Part shown: piece after piece, positions 1 to 11,160 of the stretch
How the letters are laid out: every line of letters begins with the position of its first letter
Position numbering within the stretch: position 1 is the first letter of the stretch
Assembly (NCBI GenBank): GCA_037975125.1
Contig: JAJQOW010000242.1
Location: forward strand, 1-64,000
Length of the DNA stretch: 64,000 nucleotides
Direction: 5' to 3'
Origin: Latrodectus hesperus
Lineage: Eukaryota; Arthropoda; Arachnida; Araneae; Theridiidae
Translations under genes and position numbers: made by a program
Notes under the pieces: model-generated
Databases searched by the model: none
The model's input: only the letters and a program-made list of their open reading frames with translations
Told to the model about the DNA's origin: nothing

Positions 1-2050
1 AAGGATTTTGTAGGTGGAGGTGGCCTGATTGATGAGGGTATTCGTTATTGTTATCGGGAGGTAGTTGGGTTCGAATTCCGACCAAACCAAAGATGTGCCA
101 TGTTCGCTCATGGCGGCTATACCACATCAAATATGTCATATTCGCCAAGTCCTCTAAGTGAAATGGTACCTATGGGGGTGGTAGGTCAAGGATTTTGTAG
201 GTGGAGGTGGCCTGATTGATGAGGGTATTCGTTATTGTTATCGGGAGATAGTTGGGTTCGAATTCCGATTAAACCAAAGATGTGCCATGTTCGCTCATGG
301 CGGCTATACCACATCAAATATGTCATATTCGCCAAGTCCTCTAAGTGAAATGGTACCTATGGGGGTGCCAGGTCATGGATTTTGTAGGTGGAGGTCTGAT
401 TGATGAGGGTATTCGTTATTGTTATCGGGAGGTAGTTGGGTTTGAATTCCGACCCAACCAAAGATGTGTCATGTTCGCTCATGGCGGTTAAACCACATTT
501 TAAATATGTCATGTTCGCCAAGTCCTCTAAGTGAAATGGTACCTATGGGGGTGGCAGGTCAAGGATTTTGTAGGTTGAGGTGGCCTGATTGATGAGGGTA
601 TTCGTTATTGTTATCGGGAAGTAGTTGGGTTCGAATTCCGACCCAACCAAAGATGTGCCATGTTTGCTCATGGTGGTTAAGCCACATTTTAAATATGTCA
701 TGTTCGCCAAGTCCTCTAAGTGAAATGGTACCAATGGGGGTGGCAGGTCAAGGATTTTGTAGGTGGAGGTTGCCTGATTGATGAGGGTATTCGTTATTGT
801 TATCGGGAGGTAGTTGGGTTCGAATTCCGACCCAACCAAAGATGTGCCATGTTCGCTCATGGCGGCTATACCACATCAAATATGTCATGTTCGCCAAGTC
901 CTCTAAGTTAAATGGTACCAATGGGGGTGGCAGGTCAAGGATTTTGTAGGTGGAGGTGGCCTGATTGATGAGGGTATACGTTATTGTTATTGGGAGGTAG
1001 TTGGGTTCGAATTCCAACCCAACCAAAGATGTGCCATGTTCGCTCATGGTGGTTAAGCCACATTTTAAATATGTCATGTTCGCCAAGTCCTCTAAGTGAA
1101 ATGGTACCTATGGGGGTGGCAGGTCAAGGATTTTGTAGGTAAAGGTGGCCTGATTGATGAGGGTATTCGTTATTGTTATCGGGAGGTAGTTGGGTTCGAA
1201 TTCCGACCAAACCAAAGATGTGCCATGTTCGCTCATGGCGGCTATACCACATCAAATATGTCATATTCGCCAAGTACTCTAAGTGAAATGGTACCTATGG
1301 GGGTGGCAGGTCAAGGATTTTGTAGGTGGAGGTGGCCTGATTGATGAGGGTATTTGTTATTGTTATCGGGAGATAGTTGGGTTCGAATTCCGACCAAACC
1401 AAAGATGTGCCATGTTCGCTCATGGAGGCTATACCACATCAAATATGTCATATTCGCCAAGTCCTCTAAGTGAAATGGTACCTATGGGGGTGGCAGGTCA
1501 AGGATTTTGTAGGTGGAGGTGGCCTGATTGATGAGGGTATTCGTTATTGTTATCGGGAGGTAGTTGGGTTCGAATTCCAACCAAACCCAAGATGTGCCAT
1601 GTTCGCTCATAGCGTCTATACCACATCAAATATGTCATATTCACCAAGTGAAATGGTACCTATGGGGGTGGCAGATCAAGGATTTTGTAGGTGGAGGTGG
1701 CCTGATTGATGAGGATATTCGTTATTGTTATCGGGAGGTAGTTGGGTTCGAATTCCGACCAAACCAAAGATGTGCCATGTTCGCTCATAGCGTCTATACC
1801 ACATCAAATATGTCATATTCGCCAAGTCCTCTAAGTGAAATGGTACCTATGGGGGTGGCAGGTCAAGGATTTTGTAGGTGGAGGTGGCCTGATTGATGAG
1901 GGTATTCGTTATTGTTATCGGGAGGTTGTTGGGTTCAAATTCCGACCAAACCAAAGATGTGCCATGTTCGCTCATGGCGGCTATACCACATCAAATATGT
2001 CATGTTCGCCAAGTCCTCTAAGTGAAATGGTACCTATGGGGGTGGCAGGT
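1..2050. repeat. Tandem satellite, about 11 units of ~187 bp
   Basis: A unit recurs head to tail about 11 times; its start (aaggattttgtagg) is seen near 1, 188, 372, 562, 749, 935, 1127, 1314, 1500, 1678 and 1865. Most steps are about 187 bp; the step 1500-1678 is ~178 bp because part of the gccaagtcct stretch is missing. Units differ by a few substitutions, with a variant carrying cattttaaatatg instead of catcaaatatg near 490, 690 and 1060. Each unit contains ggttcgaattcc, close to a pol III B box. The array runs off the left edge. Open frames inside it just follow the repeat period and are not genes. Confidence 0.95.
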
Positions 2051-2130
2051 CAAGTATTCGGGGGTTTTCTGCTTGATCCCTGCTTCTAAATTACAAAGAT
2101 TACCCAGTGTTTCTATCTAACTGGTAGAGC
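2051..2130 (+). repeat. Unique 3' tail of the satellite, SINE-like
   Basis: The last unit departs from the array at about 2051 and continues as ttttctgcttgatccctgc and a 'ctggtagagcc' stretch. The same order of words occurs after the matching part of dispersed copies at 17100-17210 and 21705-21790, so this appears to be the 3' end of the parent SINE. Confidence 0.55.
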
Positions 2131-3245
2131 CTGTTTCAGAACCAGGTGCAGTGAAGCATGCTGGTGCAACAACAACCACTGATTCTGTAGATCAATTAAT
2201 CTTCAATTTGATCTACTAAATCAGTGATCTACCATTTAAGTTTTGCTGCCATATCACTGATATTCCATGGTTTTGGATCTTGGATGGCCAGTAATGGATT
2301 CTCCTGTTTATTTCTGCATGTGTTTTCTTTCCTTTTTGAAAAAAGAAGTTATATTCTACAGATTTCAATTTTAGAATAAATTAAAAAGTATGCGATTTTT
2401 CTTTTTCTTATTGCCAGCGCTGGTTTTTTTTCCTCAACCTTTCCGGAATATCGACATTTTTCCCTTTGCTGTCTCGAAAAAGCAATCGTTACTTCCAAAC
2501 CTACTTTCAAAACTCCATTCATCATAAAGCTTGACAAGCTCTCAAAATGCAGATAATTCTAAAAATGAAAACAATTTCATTCTAACAGATCGTTAATGCA
2601 TTTCCCGAGAAATTGAATTTAAAGTGAATGTTACATATATATTGTGATTTCCTATTTCTTCAATTCTAAATGGATAGAAAAATATTTACTAAAATGCACT
2701 TCCAAATAAATGTTTTGAAACTTAAATAAACTAGATGTAGTATTTTTGTCGAAATTAAAATAATTAAGCGAAAAATTATAATTAAATGTTTTAAAACTAG
2801 AGGTGATTAAGTAAAAAGTGAAGGTAAAAATTAATATTCACTATGAAATAATCATAAATTGGGGAAATAATTTACTTTATTGTGCTGTATACACTCTTAG
2901 GAAACTAAAGTTAGAGCAAAGTCGAAAACACTAATTTAAAATAATCCATACCCAAATTATATTTCACCTCATAATTTTTTTTTTTTGAAGATTAATTTTC
3001 TTTAGATATTCTATACGTGTAAGTCTAAAATTACTCTATAAATTGCCTAACATCTAATAATAATATTAATAAAAATTTTACATTAATATATCATCAAAAC
3101 TTGTAATATACTGATATTTTAATAATTAAATAATTGTCTCTCAAAATTTGTAATTCATTAACATACTAAAACTGTCATCCTAATAAGTATTTTAATCTTG
3201 CAGCATTCTGTTGTTTTGTATCTCTTCTCTTTTAATTTTTTTTTT
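2131..3245. other. AT-rich intergenic sequence
   Basis: I see no gene, conserved protein fragment or clear repeat here; it is mostly A/T with short homopolymer runs. Confidence 0.6.
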
Positions 3246-3419
3246 TTTTGCCGAGCTGGCAACCGAACGATTAGTTCCAAACTTCGGTTCGTTGGTTCGA
3301 ATCTCATCTTGGACCCGGATGTTTGTTAGTAGTTCGGAATTCTTTTGAAACTGTAATCTCGCTCGAATTAGAACTCGTATGCAAAAAAGAAAATTACTGT
3401 GGAGAGTCATACAAACCAA
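3246..3419 (+). repeat. SINE family B, diverged copy
   Basis: It begins gccgagctggcaaccgaacg and runs through a B-box-like ggttcgaatctc to atgcaaaaaag...tacaaacc. It follows the full-length copy at 47391 end to end with many substitutions, so it is an old insertion. Confidence 0.7.
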
Positions 3420-3450
3420 ATTTTTAATTTTCTCAGTTATAAGTGCAAAT

Positions 3451-3835
3451 GGGGCCGTAGTAGCTTAGTGGTTAGGTCAACGGCCTTCCATCCGGAAGGG
3501 TGGAGTTTGTTTCCCAATGTCGCCAAACACCCACCGAGCACATGCGATATATGTGCTCGTTAAATCTATGGAATCGAAAGTCCTGTGGTCGGTCGTTGAG
3601 CAGTTATCATGGCTGCAATGGTCTGGAGAAATTTACTCCCCCTTCAGATCAATGCCAAAATTGAGTGAGTAGATCCTCTGATGCTGCCATCTATCGGAGG
3701 ATTTGAAGAGCAAATGTCATACTTTCACCTTCATGGTCTCTGATTAAGCGAAAGACGCTCCCAATTGACTTAAATTCGTATAGCCAAGGCATAGCGAGCT
3801 TGGCTTGTCCAAGTGTCATTAGCAACAACAACAAC
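3451..3835 (+). mobile_element. SINE family A, full-length copy with TSD
   Basis: The element has a tRNA-like head (tagcttagtggttagg), a body with catgcgatatatgtgctcg and atggtctggag, a 3' tail ending cttgtccaagtgtcat, and a terminal (caa)n. It is flanked by a perfect 12-bp target duplication ATAAGTGCAAAT at 3439-3450 and 3836-3847, which fixes the ends. Related copies lie at 19373, 19998 and, reversed, 22488. Confidence 0.9.
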
Positions 3836-3974
3836 ATAAGTGCAAATTCTATCTCGAAGAGTTTTTTCCATCTTCAGATAAAGAACCTGAATTCCATTCC
3901 TGGTTATGAGCAACAACAACAGAAAATGTTACTTTGATTTATTTACATATTTTTGCTTTCTGTCGGTACTTCTA

Positions 3975-4580
3975 TACAACAACAGCATTAAAAACGAAAG
4001 TAAAAAAAATAGCTCCAATATGAATAGATGATAATATGAATCGGAGAAAGAATAACTGCATATATAAAAACATATGTAACTAGAATAATAGCATTAGAAC
4101 CAGTATTAAAAATATAATCAAATAAAAAATAAAAAATAATATATTAATAATAAAAGTGAACAGAATAACAGTACTAATAATAGAAGTAAGCATTGTAATA
4201 GCTATGAGAACAAGTGCAAACTAAATGATAAAATAAAACACAATCAGAACGACTAGGCTAAACAAAAGTGAACACAGGACAAGTAAACACAAAAATACCT
4301 TTCAGAAAAGATGCGGATGAAATAACAGCCGTTAGAAATGATCGCAATATCACTAAAAATAGATTTGAACAGAATAGCATCACTAAGATTAGATGTGAAT
4401 GAAATATCAAAAGTAAATTATAATGTTCACAAAGTTGCTACTTGTTTACGGTAAGAGGTAGACATAATACACCAAGAATAGACATTAACCGAACAACAGC
4501 ACTGAAAACAAATAAAAACAAGAGTCGAAGGCAATTTTAATACTTGTGAACAGAATAATGGCACCAAAAATAGAAGGAAT
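3975..4580. repeat. Diverged minisatellite, unit roughly 36 bp
   Basis: A phrase like gtgaacagaataacagtact...aatagaagt recurs with heavy divergence near 4155, 4320, 4365, 4490 and 4550. I read this as an old tandem array; copy number and period are estimates by eye. Confidence 0.5.
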
Positions 4581-4948
4581 GTAGAATAAGAATTCTAAGA
4601 AAGAAGCGAAATTTATATATTATTTTATTGAAAATCGACGTCCTTTATGTGGATTCTCTAAAAAAGTACCTCAAGATATGGAAGATTGATTTTCGCATGC
4701 CCTTTCTTTGACGGCCCTAGATTATGTTACAAAAACACTCTAAAATGTTTTATGTGTCTTGGTCAGGGATTTTACCAGCTTCCTTAAATCTCGACTGCAG
4801 TTCTCTGCTTTTGCTCGTTTTATTTTATGTATGCAACACTAAATGATTTAGTTATCTTACTTCTATAAGTCTTGTTTGTTCTATAGGCGTGTTGCTTGAA
4901 AAAACTGTATATCTTCAAAAAAATAATAAATAAATAACGTCAGGCACT
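4581..4948. other. Unassigned intergenic sequence
   Basis: No coding or repeat signal that I recognise. Confidence 0.5.
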
Positions 4949-5108
4949 GTCATGAAACAGTCCAGAGATGACACGTAACTATCGTCATTTCCGGTTATGG
5001 TATCAAGAAAGAACCTCAATATATATTTAACTACGCCTCGTGCTTCAAATAAAATCGTTTATCGACTGTCGACTCTGAGACATAAAATTAACTCCTGCTA
5101 AACAGTTT
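4949..5108 (+). repeat. Possible solo LTR remnant
   Basis: The segment opens tgtcatgaaacag and closes ctcctgctaaaca (TG...CA), with a TATA-like tatatttaac and a polyadenylation-like caaataaaatcg between. It is followed by gtttggtgagtggtagg, reminiscent of a post-LTR primer-site region. There is no second LTR and no coding part, so this is tentative. Confidence 0.3.
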
Positions 5109-5302
5109 GGTGAGTGGTAGGACCCGACATAGCCTAATTGAGGCTCAGGACAAACATTCTTTGTGGAATGATTCAGAAACACAAAATTTCAATGCGATTG
5201 ATAACATAAAATAAATTTTTATTTGATTTGGGGGCCCGGTATCCTATATGCCCCTGCCTTAGTCAGCCACTGGTGGTAGTTGTCATAGTATCACGAGTTG
5301 TC

Positions 5303-5929
5303 TCCTTGTATGGGGGCCAGGGCACAAAGGTATCGAAGGTAATGAAAAGGCTGAGGAACTTGCTACACAAGGATCGTCTTTTGCTCCCATCGGTGCAGAA
5401 ACATTTTGTGGGATCTATTTGAAGACCGCAAAAACCAATGTTCTTAGATGGGAAAAATGGAAGATGTATGAAGCTGGGCTCAACACTCCTGGTCAAACCC
5501 ACGCTGAAAGTATGATCTGTGGATCATCAGCGAGGATTGCCTCTGAAATTCTAAGATGCTCTAGGCAGAAGATACGTTTCATCGTAGGCTTCATAACTGG
5601 GCACTATTATTTCAGAAAACACTTCCATAAAATGGGACAGTTTCAGCAACACCCTATCTGCAGGAAATGTCATACGCAAGAGGAAACGGCCAAGCATATC
5701 ATTGACGAATGCGAGGCTCTTGCCCTCCCAAGATGAACTTCTTTAGTCATCATCCATACTAGAGAGTTACACCTAGACTCCATGAAAGGGTTATCGGATT
5801 TTATTAATAAAGTGGGTGACCCGAGCAACTGGAACTAGGAAACATTGGGTTTTTAGTTAATAGTACAAAATGCTGATAAAAGCAGAGATGCCCAATAACA
5901 TACAAACCCAACTCTAAGAAGAAGAAGAA
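5303..5929 (+). mobile_element. 5'-truncated LINE, RNase H to 3' end
   Basis: The fragment encodes the end of a non-LTR retrotransposon ORF2. The RNase H signature WGPGHKGIEGNEKAEELAT is read at about 5312-5370. A region with the zinc-like cluster CRKCH...HIIDEC follows at about 5659-5712, and that frame ends at 5736. The 3' UTR ends in (aag)n. A perfect 11-bp target duplication CACGAGTTGTC at 5292-5302 and 5930-5940 shows an insertion by target-primed reverse transcription, truncated at its 5' end. A second, 5'-shorter copy is at 11999-12427. It is not active. Confidence 0.88.
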
Positions 5930-5940
5930 CACGAGTTGTC

Positions 5941-7056
5941 CATTTCAAATTTAGATTACCTGATGTCATTCTCATGGCATTCAGTGGGCCAAGGCTGGTC
6001 TCTTTCTTTTGGCACTTACTGGCGGAAATGGTCTTGTTTCCATGGCAGCAGACAGAAAAATTGGCGGGAACTAATCTCGTGGTAGGCGCACAGTATGCTA
6101 ATGGGCAATGCAAATGAATGTTCACAAAATCCAATCGAAACACCCGTCCTCTAACTTCGAAAAATGTAATGATCGCGGATGATTAGTGAGTAATTTGGCA
6201 GCAGTCAAAGGTATCCAGAAAGCTCCCGAGTAATGATCAAGACAGATGAACATACAGACTTCCATCATTTTTTCAAAGAGCAGTCATGTTTCAGAAAAGA
6301 AGCACCATTCATATGATTTAAAATTAAAAAGTTATTAATCTCATTTTCCTTTTTTTTTCCCTATTAAGGTACATCTCTAGTTATGGTCTTACCTCTCCAA
6401 TCAATATTCAAATCAATTCCTCATTTTCTTAGGTTGAAATGAGACGAAAATAACACCAAATATCTTGACCTGAATCCGTGAATTTCATCAACAATATTGC
6501 TTTTTTTAAGTTTTAATATCACGCGAAAGGAATTCTTTTTTAAACTTTAATAATTAATAAAGAATGTGCTTAACGTTTTTTATCGAAACAGGCTTACTTA
6601 AAAAAATGTTTTAATTAAAATATATTTAAAATGGTGATATTCAGACCTTATACTTACAGGAGCAGCAGCCAATGATAACAGTATCACAAATTTATTATAC
6701 CTATAAATAATGTTAAAAATCATATTATTGATTGTTTTCGTGTGCCAATGATTCTTAATGAATATTAGTCCGGTTTTACAGGAAAATGCTTAATTGCTAA
6801 GGTATTAAAATTGAATCGTATGTTGGGGCGTCCTTGTGTTCAAGAAATATTTCAACCCTAGCGGCGAAAATTTTTGCAACACATATAGTGTGACACTTTA
6901 AATTTGAAAAAGGTGTTTCGCATTTTATTCACAAAAGCTACTATAAAACAAAAATGAAATTATATTTATGATGATATTAATATAAAAGTTGAATAACTTT
7001 ATTTTACAGTTTGCTGTCACCGCCAGGTGGCACTACTGTTGTAACCAATCCTATCA
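5941..7056. other. Unassigned intergenic sequence
   Basis: The first ~250 bp is more GC-rich than its surroundings and may be an old repeat interrupted by the LINE at 5303. The rest is AT-rich and I see no gene. Confidence 0.5.
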
Positions 7057-7515
7057 ATGCTCAATTCATTTAAGACCGCTCTGCCTGTAAGTAGGAGTGT
7101 GCGGCTGCTTGTTGAAATTTGTCCTTTTTCACCTGCCGTCGGCATGGAGCTCTCTCTGATTGAGGAACAGCGTATCAACATCAAGTTTCTTGCAAAGCTG
7201 GGCAAGAATGGACATGTTCGACCCGATTTGGCAGAAGGTGGCAGGTGGATCCTTCATCACGACCATGCGCCCGCTCACATGTCGCTCGTTGTGCATGAGT
7301 TTTTGTCCCGAAGCTCAATCACCGTGACAGACCACCCGCCTTATTCATCCGATTTAACCCCTTGTGACTTCTTCTTGTTCCCGAAATGCAAAATGGTGCT
7401 TCGGGGGCGGCACTTGGGAGATGTGGAAGGCATCAAGGCAGAAACGACACGGCAACTGAACAGCACCACAACTGAAGACTTTCATCAATGTTATCAACAG
7501 TGGAAACGGCGTTAA
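7057..7515 (+). pseudogene. Mariner transposase with internal deletion
   Basis: This reads as an open frame of 152 codons, but a mariner transposase is about 340-350 residues. From 7144 there is the N-terminal helix-turn-helix start (IEEQRINIKFLAKLGK). It passes directly into the end of the catalytic core: RWILHHDHAPAH, carrying the second Asp; then PPYSSDLTPCDFFLFPK, with the third Asp of the DD34D triad; then the family's C-terminal FHQCYQQWKRR. The stretch with the first catalytic Asp and most of the DNA-binding domain is missing, so it cannot be functional. The part before 7144 looks like leader sequence translated by chance. It is a typical deleted derivative of an autonomous mariner. 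Confidence 0.88.
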
Positions 7516-7599
7516 CAGAAGTGTATCTCGTCTCAGGGTGAGTACTTTGAAGGAGACCCTATTGTAATACCTGAACAATTGTAAAATAAAGTTATTTTT

Positions 7600-7632
7600 A
7601 CTTTATTACGTATTTTCAGGACAAACCTCGTA
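7600..7632 (+). repeat. Mariner 3' terminal sequence
   Basis: About 90 bp after the transposase stop the sequence reads attttcaggacaaacctcg followed by TA, as expected for a mariner terminal inverted repeat next to its TA target. I could not find the matching 5' repeat upstream of 7057. Confidence 0.45.
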
Positions 7633-8004
7633 TAACAGAATGGGAAGGAAATGAAGATGAATGCATTGCTGTCTTTCAATGCGTGAATATAACGAACGAT
7701 GTTTCTTCTTTTTAAAGAAAATAAAGAACAGGATAACTTATAAAGAACGATTTCCAAAGAAGAACTGAGCGATCATTGATTAGAGCGTGGTGTTCTGAGC
7801 TCTCTCGCAAGTGGCGTGTTTAACAAAATGGGGGGAGGGAAATTAACTGATGAGTATGGAGTTAAATTCAGTAATCATAAATTAATGTATTAATAGATGG
7901 CAGTGATTCTGCTCTGGAAACGCAGAGCTCACGGCTGAGCGACCGATGGCTTCGGGTGGATTGCTTTTCAAAGCACTTTTCCTGCACATTCAAGTAGCAA
8001 CAGC
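7633..8004. other. Unassigned sequence
   Basis: No gene recognised between the mariner remnant and repeat X. Confidence 0.5.
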
Positions 8005-8380
8005 CGCGCATATCCATGACTTCAGGTAACGTTTCATCTATGTAGTGTGGAATGGAGACGGCGTTGTCCTTCTGACTTGTCGACGAGTTTGCTGCCTGCC
8101 TTCCAATCGCCTTCTTCGAGCGGCAGCAATCAAGGCGAAGTTCACCATCGAATGTCTGAGAATAATGTTGAAGTTCATTCTGTTAATTAAATGATGTCTT
8201 ACATAAGGAGCAAAGCATTGGTTCAAGAAGCCGTTTTCCATTGATTCAAGCAAGAGAACAGCAGGAAAAGTAAAATGAAAAAGACAAGACAAAGTATCCA
8301 TTTTATGGTTAGTATAAATTGGCAAGAACGATTGAGATTTTTAAAAATTTCATTTATTAATAAAATTCTAAATTAATTAT

Positions 8381-8994
8381 TGAGATCAAATTTACTGTAC
8401 AGTCACCCTTGATGCGTTTCTTGGCGTCAAATTTGGCGAACATTTTTACTGGAAACTCAGCAAACTAGTACTTTGGCAACCCTATTTGTCATTCATTTCT
8501 CATGAATATTATTTACTGATTTAAATTCATTAATATGAAATTTAATCAAAAAATTTTATGGATAGTGTAAGACATCAACTTTATTATTTTACAATTGATG
8601 TTTGAAATCTATAAATCTGCGTTTTTGTTAATTTTGTAAAATTATTTGAGCATATTGTTAGATACCAACAATGTATGAAATATTTGTCACTATTTCAGCC
8701 ATTTCCCTCCCGCCGTTTTCCCCGATCGGTTTTCCCGAGCTGGTAGCCGAATGCTTAGCGCTCTTGCCTTCGGTTCAACAGTTCGTGGGTTCGAATCCCA
8801 CCTTGGGCAAGGATGTTTGTAAGTGGTACGGAATCCACTTTAAGCCGTAGGTCCCGGTCTAATTAGCTCTCGTGTGCAAAAAATGACCGTTGAGCGACAA
8901 GCAAACAAACCCGGTCGGAAATTCGTCATACGGTCACCCTTGGCGACTTTTTGAAAATTTCGCCAAGGGTGATCGTACGGTAAATTTTTACCAA
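8381..8994. mobile_element. MITE family M, copy 1
   Basis: A non-autonomous DNA element of about 425 bp once the SINE inside it is removed. Its ends are imperfect inverted repeats of about 33 bp: the left reads tactgtacagtcaccctt and the right, reversed, ttaccgtacgatcaccctt. Copies lie at 17791-18448 and 31660-32084. The X copy at 48463-49400 has no insertion at the matching point (about 49280), which confirms the boundaries. The target duplication is short, TA or TTA-like, and not resolved by eye. Confidence 0.8.
8730..8909 (+). mobile_element. SINE family B inserted in the MITE
   Basis: A tRNA-like head (gagctggtagccgaatg), B box ggttcgaatccc, then a body ending aaaaaatgaccgttgagcgac and (caaa)n. 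It splits MITE copy 1 at ccgatcgg; a 9-bp near-duplicate (cccgatcgg at 8721, cccggtcgg at 8910) flanks it. Confidence 0.88.
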
Positions 8995-9133
8995 TAATTG
9001 CAATGTTTGTAAGCAATCTGTTTTGAATCTTATGACTATTGTCTTACTTACACCAACATTAAAATTTTTCTTTCAATTAATATTGTTGAAATAATTAAAA
9101 GCAGATTTGTAAAACATAAACTCAAAAAGTTCG

Positions 9134-10704
9134 TGGGAATTTTTTATATTTATTGATTTTAATCCCAATCGTCGCCTCCAGCTGGTATCATTATTATATC
9201 AAACTATATTTCTAACTAATAATAAAAGTTGTCATTATTGTTAAGAAATTTAATGTCTTATTTTGCATTTATTTATTCACACTTGTCTCAGCACCAAAAT
9301 ATTTCTCTGGAAGCAGCATTTGGAATATTTTTGAAATCTAAATTCCATGCTCTAAAGCATGCACTCACCGAATTTGGCCACATTTTTTCTATTACTCACT
9401 AGAGGGCTCTGAAAACTTCACGTTCATTTATAAACATCCCATTTCTAAACTTACAAAATGATTATTTCGATAACTCGTTCAAAAAAACTTTTTAGATTAA
9501 TAAATACTTTACAAAATGATATTTTATAAAAAAATAAATGAATAAAAAAGAATGTTTTTTCATAAGGCAGATTATAAATATTCAGATATTGGTATTTGAC
9601 TTATCTGAAATAAACATGTAATTAAAATAATGTTAGTAAATATTAAAAAAGATGTCATGTTTGGCAAATTAGAAATTTAAATGAATAGAAAAAACCTTCT
9701 TTGTTACAGATTCTTTAAGCATTTTGGAAAAATTGTTTTTATTTTTAGAAATGATTAAATCCCAAGATCGATGGAATTTTTTTTTTCAGATAAAATATAG
9801 GAAAATGTGTCAATACTTTGGAAAGCGAGGAGTCCGTTATTTCTCAAAAGAAAAAAAAATCTGAATAAACATGCATTATAGTTTTTGAATTTATTTCGCA
9901 TTATTCTACGGCAACAACATTATTTTTTTTTCGAAAAACAAGAGAATATAATTACTACTGTAAGATACATTATGTTCATTAATAGAAAAATTCTGTTAAC
10001 GTCAGTGATATAAATATTTTTTTACTTTTATAGACTCAATAAGAAATACATAAGATACAATGGCAGAAATATTGGAAACTGTATTTAATTTACATTTATC
10101 TTCATATATCGATTGTAATAAACATATTATTATTATAATAATAAGCATTAATCATTTATACAGCAATTTATCTAAAGTTAATTAAGTACCATGTTAATGT
10201 AATTTAATGTGAAAATACATCATTTTGTTATTAAAATAAAAGATTTCTTATATTATTGAGAATATACTGACAAACGTAATTTCTTCTTTCTCAACAATTC
10301 TATATTTCAATTTGTAGATTAAAAAAATGAAATGATGAAGAAGCAACTTTAATTTTCCTCTATTATTTTATGAATAACAAAATACAATTTTCTCCATTTC
10401 TTAAGAGTTATTAACATAATTAAAAATTAAAAATGGGGAAATAAATTTTAAAATCAAATAGCAGTTATAGTTTTATCTTTTTGCATTCAAATTTCCTTAA
10501 CACCATCCCTTTTATTGTTAATAAACAATGAAATATTTATAAAATATATTATTAATAATGTTTATATTATATATTGTTTAATAACAAAAATTTTTAAAAA
10601 TATTCATCGTAAAAAAATCTGTAAATTTTTAAGAGAAGCGATTACATGGCAAAGATAATAAACAAAACCATTATTAACTTATACAATTTCAGTTTTTATA
10701 GCAA
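9134..10704. other. AT-rich intergenic sequence
   Basis: Very A/T-rich with many homopolymer runs. I see no gene, conserved protein fragment or SINE. Confidence 0.6.
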
Positions 10705-10870
10705 TGACAATAAAACAAACAATTATTAAATTCTAGTTACAATTATAATTTCAAATAATTATAAGAACAAAGATGATAAAACAAACGATTAATAAATTCT
10801 AGTAACATTTATAATTTCAAATAATTATATGAACAAACAATAAAATATGCGATACATAAATTCTATTAAC
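10705..10870. repeat. Short tandem repeat, ~66-bp unit, 2.5 copies
   Basis: The phrase ataaaacaaac...ttaataaattctag...ataatttcaaataattata occurs at about 10706 and again at 10772, with a third partial, more diverged copy from about 10837. Confidence 0.7.
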
Positions 10871-11039
10871 TTAAATACGATAGCTATTAAATTCTGTTGA
10901 TTCATAGGACAATATGTCAAAGGTAAAACAAGTAAGTATTTTGTAAATTCTATGCAACAAACAATGCATTCATTTTGTAAAGTTGTAAAATAGCGAAATA
11001 TTGGATAAAACAAATGATAGTAAAAGATAATATTAACTC

Positions 11040-11160
11040 ATCTCTGTGTGTGTGTCAGATTAAAATCTCAGGTTCGATTCCAGATGAGGGGAATGGGAGT
11101 TCCTGCATGCAGATAAATTCTTTAGAGTTTGGACTATATGAATCTATTGTTCTATGCACA
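11040..11160 (+). repeat. Degraded SINE fragment (B-box region)
   Basis: A pol III B-box-like caggttcgattccagatgag stands in otherwise AT-rich sequence. I cannot assign it to one of the SINE families in the window. Confidence 0.3.

Larger units (their letters stand above)
8005..9133 (+). repeat. Repeat X, copy 1, interrupted by a MITE and a SINE
   Basis: The flanking parts of this block (8005-8380 and 8995-9133) match two other places in the window: 17700-18623 and 48463-49400. Shared words include catcgaatgt, ccgttttccattgattcaag, aacagcaggaaaag and, after the insertion, tttgtaagcaatctgttttg. I do not recognise the family and see no coding capacity in it. Confidence 0.75.

Noticed and set aside
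1..2050. Regular spacing suggesting a CRISPR-like array
   Set aside because: The whole 187-bp unit is conserved with no unique spacers, and the context is a eukaryotic genome.
543..2089. Overlapping open frames of 60-110 codons on both strands in the first 2 kb
   Set aside because: They repeat with the 187-bp satellite period and have near-identical products in shifted registers; they come from the repeat, not from genes.
5228..5422. A separate gene starting at 5228
   Set aside because: The frame crosses the TSD boundary of the LINE at 5303, and the real RNase H reading is in another frame.
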